64,000 nucleotides of DNA from Pseudomonadota bacterium (GTDB taxonomy: Bacteria > Pseudomonadota > Alphaproteobacteria > Acetobacterales > Acetobacteraceae). The translations under genes were made by a program, and so were the position numbers. The stretch covers positions 1-64,000 of the forward strand of contig JAKAZO010000001.1 in the NCBI GenBank assembly GCA_021815825.1. Reading direction: 5' to 3'. Position 1 is the first letter of the stretch. Every line of letters starts with the position of its first letter. The notes below the pieces were generated by a model. The model was not told where the DNA came from. It did no database searches and worked only from the letters and a program-made list of their open reading frames with translations. Below are positions 47,848 to 56,907 of the stretch, one piece after another.

Positions 47848-48153
47848 TCAGAACTCCGGCGGGGCCGCGTCCGCCGCCGGCTCCAGCCGCGCGACACGGG
47901 CCTCGAGCGCGGCCAGCCGGGTGCGCAGGGCAGCGAGCTCGTGTTCGGCCTGCTCCTGGCCGGCGCGCGCGTTGGCGGCCAGCTCGGCCAGCGCCTCGAC
48001 CTCGTCGCGGCGAACCAGCTGCAGCCGGCGCAGCGCGTCGTCCATGCGCGCGCGTGCCAGGGCCTCGGCCTCGTCGCGCAGACCGAGCAGGGCCGAGACG
48101 GCGCCTCCCGCGACCCCGGCCAGATCATCAAACAGGCGTGTGCGTTCACTCAT
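47848..48153 (-). CDS. ubiK: Ubiquinone biosynthesis accessory factor UbiK (BMFP)
   Basis: A 101-residue protein with an amphipathic N-terminus (LFDDLAGVAGGAVSALLGL) and a long C-terminal coiled coil (ELAALRTRLAALEARVARLE), the BMFP/YqiC layout. In E. coli UbiK forms trimers and helps the aerobic ubiquinone complex with UbiJ. Divergent from hldD; the 164-base gap on the other side to ybjN shows nothing else recognisable. Confidence 0.88.
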   Translation of the reverse strand: MSERTRLFDDLAGVAGGAVSALLGLRDEAEALARARMDDALRRLQLVRRDEVEALAELAANARAGQEQAEHELAALRTRLAALEARVARLEPAADAAPPEF

Positions 48154-48225
48154 TGGTATATCCTATCGCCAGGACCCGACCGCCGCGCTTTCGCGCCGAC
48201 GCCGCAGCCCGTATAACCCGCCGCC

Positions 48226-49203
48226 ATGATCCTGATCACCGGCGGCGCCGGATTCATCGGCTCCAACCTTCACGCAGCCTTGGCCGCCCGCGGGCTTGAG
48301 ACCGTCGTTGTCGACCGGCTGCGCAGCGACGGCAAGTGGCGGAATCTCGCGCAGCATCCGCCCGATGCCATCGTCGCCCCGGACGAGCTGGACGGCTTCC
48401 TCGCCACCCGCCCGCCGATAGAGATGGTGTTCCATCTCGGCGCTGTCAGCCAGACCACGGCGCGCGACGGCGATCTCGTCTGGGCGAGCAACGTCGCTCT
48501 CTCGCAGCGGTTGTGGGAGTGGTGCGCGGCGCATGCGGTGCGCTTCGTCTATGCGTCCTCCGCCGCGACCTATGGCGATGGGACAGCCGGGTTCGACGAC
48601 GACTCCGCGCTCGCCTATCTGCGCCGCCTGCGCCCGCACAACCTCTATGGCTGGAGCAAGCTCGCCTTCGACCTCTGGGTCGCGCGCCGCCGCGACGAGC
48701 GCGCCCGGCTGCCGCCGCAATGGGCCGGGCTCAAATTCTTCAATGTTTACGGGCCCAATGAGTACCACAAAGGGTCGATGATTTCGGTCGTCAAGGTCAA
48801 GTACGACGAGGTCGCCGCGGGCGGCGCACCGCGCCTGTTCCGCTCCGACCAGCCGGGCGTGGCCGACGGGGAGCAGCGGCGCGACTTCATCTGGGTCGGC
48901 GACGTGGTGGCCGTGCTGCTCTGGCTGCTCGACACGCCTTCGGTGCAGGGCCTGTTCAATGTCGGAACCGGCGTCGCGCGGACCTATCTCGATCTCGCCC
49001 ATGCCGTCTGTCGGGCCATGGATCGCACCGAAGCGGCCGCCTTCATCGACATGCCCGAAGCACTGCACGGCCAGTACCAGTCTTTCACCGAGGCGCGCCT
49101 CGACCGGCTCCGCGCGGCCGGCTACGGCGCGGCGTTCACCCCGCTCGAGGAGGGCGTGCGCCGCTACATCCAGGACCATCTCCGAGCCGATCCCTACCGA
49201 TGA
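48226..49203 (+). CDS. hldD: ADP-L-glycero-D-manno-heptose 6-epimerase
   Basis: A 325-residue extended SDR that epimerises ADP-heptose for the LPS inner core. NAD loop TGGAGFIGSN, the catalytic YxxxK in LYGWSKLAFD, and the HldD-specific FFNVYGPNEYHKGSMISV. First gene of a five-gene run whose members overlap by 1-4 bases. Confidence 0.96.
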   Translation: MILITGGAGFIGSNLHAALAARGLETVVVDRLRSDGKWRNLAQHPPDAIVAPDELDGFLATRPPIEMVFHLGAVSQTTARDGDLVWASNVALSQRLWEWCAAHAVRFVYASSAATYGDGTAGFDDDSALAYLRRLRPHNLYGWSKLAFDLWVARRRDERARLPPQWAGLKFFNVYGPNEYHKGSMISVVKVKYDEVAAGGAPRLFRSDQPGVADGEQRRDFIWVGDVVAVLLWLLDTPSVQGLFNVGTGVARTYLDLAHAVCRAMDRTEAAAFIDMPEALHGQYQSFTEARLDRLRAAGYGAAFTPLEEGVRRYIQDHLRADPYR

Positions 49204-50012
49204 TCCCGGTCCTGCTGTTCCCCCAGTTCGATCCGGTGCTGGTGCACCTCGGGCCGCTGGCGATCCGTTGGTATGCGCTGGCTTACATTGTCGGGCTGGT
49301 ACTCGGCTGGCGGCTGCTTCGCCGCCTGGTACTGGCGCCACCGGCGGTGGCAAGCCTGGAGCAGGTGGACGACTTCCTCACCTGGGCGACGCTCGGCGTC
49401 GTCTTCGGCGGGCGGCTCGGCTACGTGCTGTTCTACCAGCCACTCTATTTTCTGGCGCACCCGCTCGAGATCTTCGCCGTCTGGCAGGGCGGGATGAGCT
49501 TCCATGGTGGCGCGCTCGGCGTCACCACCGCCGTCCTCCTGTTCGCGCGGCGCGAGCGCCTGCCTCTGCTCGGATTCGCCGACCGTTTGGCGGTCTGTGT
49601 GCCGATCGGCCTGGGGCTGGGACGGATCGCGAACTTCATCAATGGCGAGCTCTGGGGCCGCCCGGCGCCGGAATGGCTGCCCTGGGCCATGGTTTTCCCC
49701 GCCGCCGGCCCCGTGCCACGCCACCCGAGCCAGCTCTACCAGGCGGGACTCGAGGGCATCGCGCTCTTCGTCCTTTTGTATGGTCTCTCGCGCAGCGCCA
49801 GCGTTCGGGGCCGGCCCGGTCTGCTGAGCGGCGCATTCCTCGCGGGCTACGCGGTGGCGCGAATCAGCGGCGAGTTCTTCCGCCAGCCGGACGCCTTTCT
49901 CGGCTATCTCTGGGCCGGCGCGACCATGGGTCAGCTGCTCAGTCTGCCGATGCTGGTCGCGGGCCTCGTGTTGATCCTGCGCGCCGTGCGCCGTGCCCCC
50001 GTGGCGGCCTGA
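49200..50012 (+). CDS. lgt: Prolipoprotein diacylglyceryl transferase
   Basis: A 270-residue inner-membrane enzyme that attaches diacylglycerol to the lipobox cysteine of prolipoproteins. Seven hydrophobic segments; key motifs are IRWYALAYIVGLVLGW, the Lgt signature GRIANFINGELWGRP with the essential Asn/Arg region, and PRHPSQLYQAGLEG. It starts in an ATGA overlap with hldD. The lipoproteins seen nearby (TssJ, the ABC auxiliary protein, the gene at 51744) would be clients. Confidence 0.96.
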   Translation: MIPVLLFPQFDPVLVHLGPLAIRWYALAYIVGLVLGWRLLRRLVLAPPAVASLEQVDDFLTWATLGVVFGGRLGYVLFYQPLYFLAHPLEIFAVWQGGMSFHGGALGVTTAVLLFARRERLPLLGFADRLAVCVPIGLGLGRIANFINGELWGRPAPEWLPWAMVFPAAGPVPRHPSQLYQAGLEGIALFVLLYGLSRSASVRGRPGLLSGAFLAGYAVARISGEFFRQPDAFLGYLWAGATMGQLLSLPMLVAGLVLILRAVRRAPVAA

Positions 50013-50989
50013 TGGATCGGCTCGACCAATTCATGGCACGGGCCAACGCCTGCTATTATGCCACCCGCGACCCGTATGCGGACTTCACGACCTCACCCGA
50101 GATCAGCCAGGTGTTCGGTGAATTGCTCGGGCTCTGGGCCGCGGTGGTGTGGGAGCAGATCGGGCGGCCTGTGCCCGTGGTGCTGGCCGAGGCCGGCCCT
50201 GGTCGTGGCACGCTGATGACAGACGCCCTGCGGGCGCTGCGCCAGACGGCGCCGGGCTTCGCCGCCGCTCTGCGCCTTGTCCTGATCGAGTCCTCACCGC
50301 GGTTGCGGGCGCTGCAGGCCGAACGCCTGCCCGGCGCATGCTGGATCGACGGGCTCAACGAACTGCCTGGTGCACCCCTTATTCTCCTCGCCAACGAGTT
50401 CCTTGATGCGCTGCCGATCCGCCAGTTCGTGCGCCGCGGCGCCGGGTGGACGGAGCGGTTCGTCGACCGCGGCATGTTCCACGAGCATCCCGCGGCCGCA
50501 CCGCCCGACCCGGTGGCGGCTGCGGAGGGGGATGTGATCGAGGTCGGTGAGACGGCGCGCGCGGCGACGGCGGTCCTCGCGGCGCGCGTGGTGGCGCAGG
50601 GGGGCGCGGCGCTGATCATCGACTACGGCCCGGCGACGGGTGCGCCGGGGGAGAGTCTCCAAGCGCTACGTGGAAGCCGCCCGGCCGATCCGCTGGCGCG
50701 GCCGGGAGAGGCGGACCTCACCGCCCATGTCGATTTCGGCGCCATCGCCGCCACCGCCGCCGCCGCCGGCGCTGCCGTCCATGGACCGGTGGCGCAGGGA
50801 AAATTTCTCACCCGCCTCGGCCTCTACCCGCGCAGCCACATCCTGGCCCGTGGCGCCGACCCGGTGCGGGCGGCGGCGCTGATCGAGGCGGCGCGGCGGC
50901 TGGCGGAGCCCGACCGCATGGGCAGCCTGTTCAAGGTCCTCGCCCTGTGCCAACCGGGTCGGCCAACCCCGCCAGGCTTCGAGCCATGA
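50012..50989 (+). CDS. SAM-dependent methyltransferase, MidA/NDUFAF7 family
   Basis: A 325-residue protein. The opening YYATRDPYADFTTSPEISQV and the SAM-binding LAEAGPGRGTLMTD, LANEFLDALPI and LIIDYG segments match the NDUFAF7/MidA family, which in mitochondria dimethylates an arginine of complex I subunit NDUFS2. In bacteria the substrate is not established. The TGATG junction with lgt shows translational coupling. Confidence 0.93.
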   Translation: MDRLDQFMARANACYYATRDPYADFTTSPEISQVFGELLGLWAAVVWEQIGRPVPVVLAEAGPGRGTLMTDALRALRQTAPGFAAALRLVLIESSPRLRALQAERLPGACWIDGLNELPGAPLILLANEFLDALPIRQFVRRGAGWTERFVDRGMFHEHPAAAPPDPVAAAEGDVIEVGETARAATAVLAARVVAQGGAALIIDYGPATGAPGESLQALRGSRPADPLARPGEADLTAHVDFGAIAATAAAAGAAVHGPVAQGKFLTRLGLYPRSHILARGADPVRAAALIEAARRLAEPDRMGSLFKVLALCQPGRPTPPGFEP

Positions 50990-51747
50990 CCGACCCCATC
51001 CGCCTCACCTGCCCCGACCTGCCGGCGCCGCACGGCTTCTTCACCCGCCAGGGCGGCGTTTCGCTCGGACCCTATGCCAGCCTCAATTGCAGCCTCTCGA
51101 GCGCGGACGATCCTGCCGCCGTCCGAGAGAACCGCGCGCGCGCCTCACGTGCCCTCGGCACCGACGCCGACAACCTGGTCGGACTCACGCAGGTGCATGG
51201 GATCGAGGTCGTGGTGGTGGAAGACCCATGGCCTGCGGGCAGCGGGCCGAGGGCCGACGCGCTGGTCTGCCGGACACGCGGACTCGCGCTTGGCATCGTG
51301 ACCGCGGACTGCGCCCCGGTGCTCTTCGCCGATGCCAGCGCCGGCGTGATCGGGGCCGCCCATGCCGGCTGGCGCGGCGCCGTGGCCGGCGTACTGGAGG
51401 CAACGGTGGTGGCAATGATCGGCCTTGGCGCCGATCCAGCCCGGATCATCGCCGCGATCGGGCCGTGTATCGGCCAGGACTCCTACGAGGTCGGCACGGA
51501 TCTCCACGCTGCGGTGCTGGCGGCCGGGGCCGAGGGCGAGGCATTCTTGCGGCCCGGACGTCAGGGGCACTGGCAGTTCGACCTGCCCGGTTACTGCGCG
51601 GCGCGGCTCGCGCATGCGGGCATCAGCGCGTGGCGGGCCGTCGCCGCCGATACCTGTGCCGAGCCAGACCGTTTCTTCAGCCATCGCCGCCGCACCCTCG
51701 CGGGCGGCGGGCCGATCGGCCACCAGATTTCGATCGTCGCGGGATGA
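50986..51747 (+). CDS. pgeF: Peptidoglycan editing factor PgeF (laccase-domain purine nucleosidase)
   Basis: A 253-residue protein of the YfiH/PgeF family. Zinc-site residues appear in TQVHG, TADCAPVLFAD and GAAHAGWRGAVAG, with the late Cys/His region GPCIGQDSYEVG and FFSHRRR. Family members hydrolyse or phosphorolyse adenosine and inosine, and in E. coli PgeF removes mis-incorporated L-Ser from peptidoglycan precursors. 4-base overlap with the methyltransferase gene. Confidence 0.93.
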   Translation: MTDPIRLTCPDLPAPHGFFTRQGGVSLGPYASLNCSLSSADDPAAVRENRARASRALGTDADNLVGLTQVHGIEVVVVEDPWPAGSGPRADALVCRTRGLALGIVTADCAPVLFADASAGVIGAAHAGWRGAVAGVLEATVVAMIGLGADPARIIAAIGPCIGQDSYEVGTDLHAAVLAAGAEGEAFLRPGRQGHWQFDLPGYCAARLAHAGISAWRAVAADTCAEPDRFFSHRRRTLAGGGPIGHQISIVAG

Positions 51748-52655
51748 GTGGTATGCGGGCTCTCTTCCGGGTGGGAAGCGTCCTGCCGGGACTTCTTCCG
51801 GTCCTTGCCGGCTGCGCGGCCGCGCCACAGCCATTTGCTGGCCATCCCGGTGCGCTCGGCGGGAGGCTGGCCGCGCCGCCGCCGGCGCGGCTCGACGTGA
51901 TGGTCCCCGCCCCCGACGTGATGGCGAGCCCGGCGGCAGCGGACCTTGCCGCGGCGATCGCGACCGCCCTGGTCGCGGCCGAGGTGCCGGCTGTGGCACA
52001 GCCGGTGCGCCCCGGCGACTGGCGATTGGTGATCGGTGCCGAGCCTGGCGCGCTTGGCGTGGTGCCGCGCTTCACCGTGCTGGACCCGGCCGGCGCGAAG
52101 CAGGGCGAGGTGCGCGGCGCGCCGGTCGCGGCGGCGGCATGGCAGGCCGGTGCACCCGCGACGCTGACCGCGGCGGCGGGCGAGGCGGCGCCAAAGATCG
52201 CCGAACTCCTGACCAGCATCGACGCGGCCCGCAAGCAGAGCGATCCGAACAGCCTCTACAACCGCCCGGCTCGGGTGGCCGTGCTTGGGGTCCGCGGCGC
52301 GCCAGGGGACGGCAACAACGCCCTGGCGCTGCAACTGCGCCGGCAGCTGCCCGTGCTCGGCGAGCAGGTGCAGGAGAGCGCCGAGGGGGCCGATTTCATC
52401 GTCGCGGGCGAGGTACGGACCGGCACGACCCCGGACGGAAGCGAACGGGTCGAGATCCAATGGGCCGTGAACGACGCCGCCGGACACGATCTCGGCCGTG
52501 TTATCCAGGTGAACGACGTGCCCGCGGGCTCGATCGGGCCGCACTGGGGCGATGTCGCGCTGGTGGTCGCGCAACAGGCCGCGGCGGGGATCAAGGACAT
52601 GATCCTCAAGCAGACCGGGGGGCGCACCCCATCCGAGCCCGCCAAGGCCCCATGA
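51744..52655 (+). CDS. Exported lipoprotein of unknown function
   Basis: A 303-residue protein I cannot name. A signal with lipobox LAGC gives a lipidated Cys at about residue 23. The body alternates short strands and helices (GDWRLVIGAEPG, ALQLRRQLPVLGEQV) and ends with a helix and a basic tail. The last gene of hldD-lgt-MidA-pgeF-this, with a 4-base overlap. Its position in an envelope-maintenance operon is the only functional hint. Confidence 0.8.
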   Translation: MSGMRALFRVGSVLPGLLPVLAGCAAAPQPFAGHPGALGGRLAAPPPARLDVMVPAPDVMASPAAADLAAAIATALVAAEVPAVAQPVRPGDWRLVIGAEPGALGVVPRFTVLDPAGAKQGEVRGAPVAAAAWQAGAPATLTAAAGEAAPKIAELLTSIDAARKQSDPNSLYNRPARVAVLGVRGAPGDGNNALALQLRRQLPVLGEQVQESAEGADFIVAGEVRTGTTPDGSERVEIQWAVNDAAGHDLGRVIQVNDVPAGSIGPHWGDVALVVAQQAAAGIKDMILKQTGGRTPSEPAKAP

Positions 52656-52769
52656 GACGGACGCGGATCGGTTGGACACAAACCCGTCGCATTGTTAGAA
52701 CGCATGCGCCCGGACGGCGGCTCCCCGCCGCGCTGGCGAACGGGGACGCACGCGCATGAAGCCCGCCGC

Positions 52770-53702
52770 ATGAAGATCATCGCCTGCAACAGCAACCGAG
52801 CTCTGGCCGAGGCGGTCGCCGCCGCGCTCAACCTGCCACTGACCCGCGCCTCGGTTCGCCGCTTCGCGGACATGGAAGTGTTCGTCGAAATCCAGGAGAA
52901 CGTCCGCGGCGAGGACGTGTTCGTCGTCCAGTCGACCTCCTATCCCGCCAACGACAACCTGATGGAGCTGCTGATCACGCTGGACGCGCTGCGGCGCGGC
53001 TCGGCCCGGCGCGCGACGGCGGTGATCCCCTATTTCGGCTATGCCCGCCAGGACCGGAAATCCGGCCCGCGCACACCGATCAGCGCCAAGCTGGTCGCCA
53101 ACCTGATCGCAGAGGCGGGGGCCAACCGGGTTCTGACCATGGACCTCCATGCCGGGCAGATCCAGGGCTTCTTCGACATTCCGGTGGACAATCTCTACGC
53201 CGCGCCGCTGTTCGCCCGCGACATCCAGGAGCGCTTCGCCGGCCGCGACATCATGATCGTCTCACCCGATGTTGGCGGCGTGGTCCGAGCGCGCGCACTG
53301 GCGACGCGCTTGAACTGCGATCTCGCCATCATCGACAAGCGCCGCGAGCGCGCCGGGGTCTCTGAGGTCATGAACGTGATCGGCGACGTCTCGGGGCGCG
53401 ATTGCATTCTCGTCGATGATATCGTCGATTCCGGCGGCACGCTGTGCAACGCCGCCGAGGCGCTGATCGCGCGCGGGGCGACCTCGGCGAGCGTCTATGT
53501 CACCCACGGCGTGCTCTCGGGTGGCGCGGTCGCACGCATCGCTTCGAGCCCGATCAAGATGATGACAGCCACCGACAGCATCCTCGCCACCGAGGCGGTG
53601 CGGGTGGCGCAGAATATCCGCCAGCTCACCATCGCGCCGCTGCTCGCCGAGGCGATGCGCCGGATCAGCGACGAATCCTCGGTGAGTTCGCTTTTCGACT
53701 GA
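52770..53702 (+). CDS. prs: Ribose-phosphate pyrophosphokinase
   Basis: A 310-residue enzyme that makes PRPP. ATP-binding flexible loop [11 protein letters not shown], catalytic region [18 protein letters not shown] and PRPP loop [11 protein letters not shown] are intact. The ATG at 52770 gives the canonical MKIIACNSN start. 114 bases separate it from the operon upstream. Confidence 0.97.
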   Translation: MKIIACNSNRALAEAVAAALNLPLTRASVRRFADMEVFVEIQENVRGEDVFVVQSTSYPANDNLMELLITLDALRRGSARRATAVIPYFGYARQDRKSGPRTPISAKLVANLIAEAGANRVLTMDLHAGQIQGFFDIPVDNLYAAPLFARDIQERFAGRDIMIVSPDVGGVVRARALATRLNCDLAIIDKRRERAGVSEVMNVIGDVSGRDCILVDDIVDSGGTLCNAAEALIARGATSASVYVTHGVLSGGAVARIASSPIKMMTATDSILATEAVRVAQNIRQLTIAPLLAEAMRRISDESSVSSLFD

Positions 53703-53727
53703 GTCTTTCAGAGGGGGGGATGCGATC

Positions 53728-54342
53728 ATGAAGCTCTTCTATTCGCCCGGCGCGTGTTCGATCGGGATCCATGTATTGCTTGAGGAAATCGGCAAGCCTT
53801 ACGAGACCCAGCTCGTCAAGCTGCGCGAGGGCGCGCAGTTCTCGGCCGAGTACACCTCGGTCAATCCGAAATCCAAGGTGCCGGCGCTGCAGCGTGACGA
53901 TGGCTCCATCCTCACCGAATATCCGGCCATCGCCTACTGGCTCGCGCGGACCAATCCCCAGGCAAAACTGTGGCCCGACGATGTCGAGAGCCAGGTCCGC
54001 GCGCTGGAAATCATGGATTATCTGATCGCGACCACGCACATGCATGGTTTCTCGCGCATCTTCCGCCCCGTCGGCTTCGCCCCAAGCGAGACCGACGCAG
54101 AGGCCGTGCGCGCGCGCGGGCTGGAGATTTTCGGCAACGGACTGGCCCTTCTCGACCAGACACTGGCCGGCAAGGAGTATGTTACGGGTGCCTTCTCGAT
54201 CGCTGACACTGTTGCGTTCTACATCGAGTTCTGGGCCACGGCGCGCAATGTGCCGCTGCCGCCGAATTGTGCGGCCCACTACGCGCGCATGCTCGCCCGC
54301 CCTTCGGTCCAGCGGGTGATGCAGCAGGAGGGGCTGGCCTGA
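53728..54342 (+). CDS. Glutathione S-transferase
   Basis: A 204-residue two-domain GST. The thioredoxin-like front MKLFYSPGACSIGIHVLLEE carries Ser/Cys at the catalytic turn (beta-class style, as in bacterial GSTs), followed by KVPALQRDDGSILTE for glutathione binding, and a helical C-terminal domain (FSIADTVAFYIEFWA). The next gene begins 2 bases after its stop. Confidence 0.93.
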   Translation: MKLFYSPGACSIGIHVLLEEIGKPYETQLVKLREGAQFSAEYTSVNPKSKVPALQRDDGSILTEYPAIAYWLARTNPQAKLWPDDVESQVRALEIMDYLIATTHMHGFSRIFRPVGFAPSETDAEAVRARGLEIFGNGLALLDQTLAGKEYVTGAFSIADTVAFYIEFWATARNVPLPPNCAAHYARMLARPSVQRVMQQEGLA

Positions 54343-54344
54343 CC

Positions 54345-54893
54345 GTGCTGGCGGCGCCGGCGTTCTGGTTCCTGCGGCACGGCGAGACCGACTGGAACGC
54401 ACGCAACCTGTCGCAAGGCAGCGTCGATATCCCGCTGAACGACGTCGGCATTGCGCAGGCGCATCGTGCGGCTGCAGCGCTCGCTGGGGTGGGGATCGCC
54501 TCGATCGTGAGTTCCCCGCTCCGCCGGGCGCGCGCCACCGCGGACATCGTCGCCGCAGCGCTGGCTCTGCCGACGGCGATCGAGCCGGATCTGCGCGAGG
54601 TCGCGTTCGGCGTGCAGGAGGGCCAGGACATGGGTGCCTGGTTCGCAGACTGGATCCATGGTCGATCCACCCCGGAGGGCGCCGAGCCCTTCGCGGCGCT
54701 GCGCGCCCGCGCGGTCACAGCACTTGCACGCGCCTTGGCCCGTCCGGCGCCTGTGCTGGTAGTCGCCCATGGCGCGCTGTTCCGTGCGCTGCGTGCAGAG
54801 ATGGGGCTGTCGCCGGAGGTCCGCACACCGAACGGCGAGCCGCTCTTTTGCCGCCCACCGACGGCAGCCGACAGTGCCTGGACGTTGCACTGA
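54345..54893 (+). CDS. Histidine phosphatase family protein
   Basis: A 182-residue phosphoglycerate-mutase-like phosphatase. The catalytic His is in FLRHGETDWNARNL, followed by SPLRRARATADI, the acid Glu in LREVAFGVQEG and the second His in VVAHGALFRALR. Starts at GTG. Substrate unknown. This is the last intact housekeeping-type gene before the degraded region. Confidence 0.9.
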   Translation: MLAAPAFWFLRHGETDWNARNLSQGSVDIPLNDVGIAQAHRAAAALAGVGIASIVSSPLRRARATADIVAAALALPTAIEPDLREVAFGVQEGQDMGAWFADWIHGRSTPEGAEPFAALRARAVTALARALARPAPVLVVAHGALFRALRAEMGLSPEVRTPNGEPLFCRPPTAADSAWTLH

Positions 54894-54904
54894 TACGCAC
54901 GGTG

Positions 54905-55000
54905 TCATCGACTGACCGACGCCCATGCGCGGTGGCCGATTGAGGTGATGCGTTCGGGCTGGCGGATGAGCCAGTTCCAGGCATCGCAGCAGCGCTCTAC
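54905..55000 (-). pseudogene. C-terminal scrap of an IS630-type transposase
   Basis: On the minus strand an open frame of 31 codons before a stop reads CCDAWNWLIRQPERITSI, then GHRAWASVS, a pattern I associate with the ends of IS630-family transposases. Nothing of the catalytic core remains and no terminal repeats were found. Too short for a firm family call. Confidence 0.5.
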
Positions 55001-55059
55001 CGGATGACGCCTCCAACCGATAGTCCGCCTCGATCAGCGAGACGCGCGCGTCGGATCCG

Positions 55060-55500
55060 TCACGGTCGTGCCGACTGCCGGGCGAAGCTGGCGAGCCACG
55101 TCCTCCCCCGCCGCGGCGTGTCGCATATCGCTCAGCCGGGCGGTCGGATGGTAACCGAGTGCCAGCATGTCCTCGATGAGCCTGTCAGATCGGTCAGATC
55201 CTGGGTGATCTTTCGCAGCGTCACGAAGGGGCCTGTGGCGCGCGCCGCATTTCGGTCACACCGCGCGCAGCGGGGTTCCGGATGGCCTTGCGCACGGTCG
55301 TGGGGCTGACATTGGAGCGCGCGACGAGTTCGTCCTCGGCCGGCAGTCGGCCTTCGAGCGCGCAGCTCTCTTCGGCGATAGGGGTCGCAATCCGGTTTTC
55401 GAGCCCGGCGTGGCGAACCTGATCTGTCGGACAATTGGACCGGGAGCCCTGCTGGCGCGGCGCTGACGATCGGGACTGCGCTGACCTGAGCGAACGTCTC
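55060..55500 (-). pseudogene. Frameshifted GntR/HutC-type regulator (UTRA) remnant
   Basis: Three minus-strand frames must be joined to read one protein. The winged-helix part LEGRLPAEDELVARSNVSPT is followed by TVRKAI (about 55350-55255). A second frame gives GPFVTLRKITQDLTDLTG (about 55240-55185). A third gives IEDMLALGYHPTARLSDMRH and on to EDVARQL (to about 55065), the start of a UTRA ligand domain. At least two frameshifts and loss of the C-terminal half show that it is dead. The transposase scrap lies just beyond the truncated end. Confidence 0.72.
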
Positions 55501-56002
55501 AACCGGGATCGCGGACCGGAGCAACGCCGGGACTCCGGCCCGGCCCGAATTCCCGTCGTGCAGCTTGTACGGCCGCATCCAGCGCGCCGAGGAACCGCGA
55601 CCGGTCAGCCCTGGCCAGCGGCGCGGGGCCGCCGGTATTCGCGCCGATCTCCCGCAGGTGTCGCGCTAGCTCGCGGCCGGCAAGCGCGACACCGATATTG
55701 TCTCTGGTCCAGTGCTTGCCAACGGGTGACACCGCCTGCGCCCCCTTCGCCAAGCAGCGCGATGCCAGCGGAATGTCCGCCGTGACGCACACATCCGCGG
55801 CGGTGACGTGCGCGACGATCCAGTCGTCGGCCACATCGGCACCTTCGGCGACGGTGATCATGCTCACATTTGGCAGGCCGGGCGGCCGGATGGGACGTGA
55901 ACCATTCGAAACCACGAAGACCGGCAGGCTGAGCCGGTCGGCAACGCGGTAGACCTCGTCTCGGACCGGGCAAGCGTCACCGTCGACATAGACCGCTGTC
56001 AT
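55499..56002 (-). CDS. YaiI/YqxD family protein (DUF188, PIN-like)
   Basis: A 167-residue protein of the YaiI/YqxD family. The front YVDGDACPVRDEVYRVADRL and the acidic VCVTADIPLASRCLAKGAQA match the family's putative nuclease-like site; length is normal. Biochemical function unknown. Its 3' end abuts the GntR remnant, and the C-terminal ~10 residues are probably unconserved. Confidence 0.9.
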   Translation of the reverse strand: MTAVYVDGDACPVRDEVYRVADRLSLPVFVVSNGSRPIRPPGLPNVSMITVAEGADVADDWIVAHVTAADVCVTADIPLASRCLAKGAQAVSPVGKHWTRDNIGVALAGRELARHLREIGANTGGPAPLARADRSRFLGALDAAVQAARREFGPGRSPGVAPVRDPG

Positions 56003-56575
56003 CCGACCTCCCCTTGATCATGCTCACGCGGCGCACCCGTCAGCAAAGCCGGTCCAAGCTGCCGATCCTCAAAGCCAGCACCGCGTAGCCTTTGCTCCAT
56101 ATAGTCCGGATCGAGGCGGCAGCGTGAGATCACTCCGCTCCGCCCTTGCACGCACCCGCTGCGTCCCTGACGCGCGTCGATATTGGCAAACCTGACCGCC
56201 ATCCCCTCGTTCTCACCGCGCTACAATGAAACCAGCTGCAGCGAAGGCGCCGCGGTGTCCAGCGGCATCTTTTTCCTTGCCTGCTATGTGCTGGTGGCGC
56301 GGACCCAACGCTCGGCGCCGGCGCCTGATCTCGGCCGTGGCCTCCACGCCCGGCTCCAGATCTCTTCGGGTGCCCGTCCGCGTCGAGGCTGGCGCGGCCG
56401 AGCGCGACATGCTCGGCGAAGCCGCCCGCCGCGCCGATCATCCCCCCACCACCCGCTCGTCCGTGACCCTCGATCTGCGCTTCGCCCCTCCGCCCGGGTC
56501 GCCACTCTCTGCGTCTTGCGGCCAGCCGAAAATGCGAGAACGCCGGACTCGGCTGGCGGAGTTCGGGAGATCCTT
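56003..56575. other. Gene-poor stretch upstream of arsR
   Basis: About 570 bases with only weak open frames on both strands and no domain, RBS plus start, or RNA fold that I can support. Several short frames have coding-like GC bias, so it may be eroded gene sequence. Confidence 0.5.
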
Positions 56576-56604
56576 TTGTGCGCATAGGCGCATAAGCGTA
56601 TATA
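56576..56604 (+). promoter_or_regulatory. arsR promoter with operator-like repeats
   Basis: A -35-like TTGTGC (56576-56581), a 17-base spacer and a -10-like TATATA (56599-56604) stand 6 bases before the arsR ATG. Three 8-base quasi-repeats, GCGCATAG, GCGCATAA and GCGTATAT (56580-56603), fill the spacer and -10, where a repressor would block polymerase. Transcription would start at or next to the ATG. Read from sequence; binding is inferred. Confidence 0.6.
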
Positions 56605-56610
56605 CCCTTC

Positions 56611-56907
56611 ATGAACGATGCAATTTCCCTGCTTGCCGCGCTTGCGGAGCCGACGCGTCTTGCCGCCATCCGGGTGCTCTGGGACGGACGGGAGCATTGC
56701 GTCTGCGAGTTGATGTCGCTGCTTGGGACCAGCCAATCGCGCATGTCGCGCCACATGGCGGCGCTGAAGGCCGTCGGTCTGGTGCGTGACCGGCGGGATG
56801 CGCAGTGGGTGCGTTATCGCCGCAGCACGGACCTGCCGGACCATGTGGTGGCCCTGGTCACGGCGGCGCTGGCATTGCCGACAGTACCCGAAAGGATTGC
56901 CGCATGA
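56611..56907 (+). CDS. ArsR-family metalloregulator
   Basis: A 98-residue winged-helix repressor. Helix 3 contains HCVCELMSLLGTSQSRMSRH, where CVC is the As(III)-binding position of ArsR proteins; the wing VRDRRDAQWVRYRR follows. No Shine-Dalgarno is visible before the ATG, in line with a leaderless message. It probably represses itself and the permease-thioredoxin-VOC genes after it. Confidence 0.92.
   Translation: MNDAISLLAALAEPTRLAAIRVLWDGREHCVCELMSLLGTSQSRMSRHMAALKAVGLVRDRRDAQWVRYRRSTDLPDHVVALVTAALALPTVPERIAA

Noticed and set aside
56183-56789. Plus-strand open frames of 134 and 187 codons before and across arsR
   Set aside because: They overlap the arsR promoter and coding region in other frames, and no domain or ribosome site supports them.
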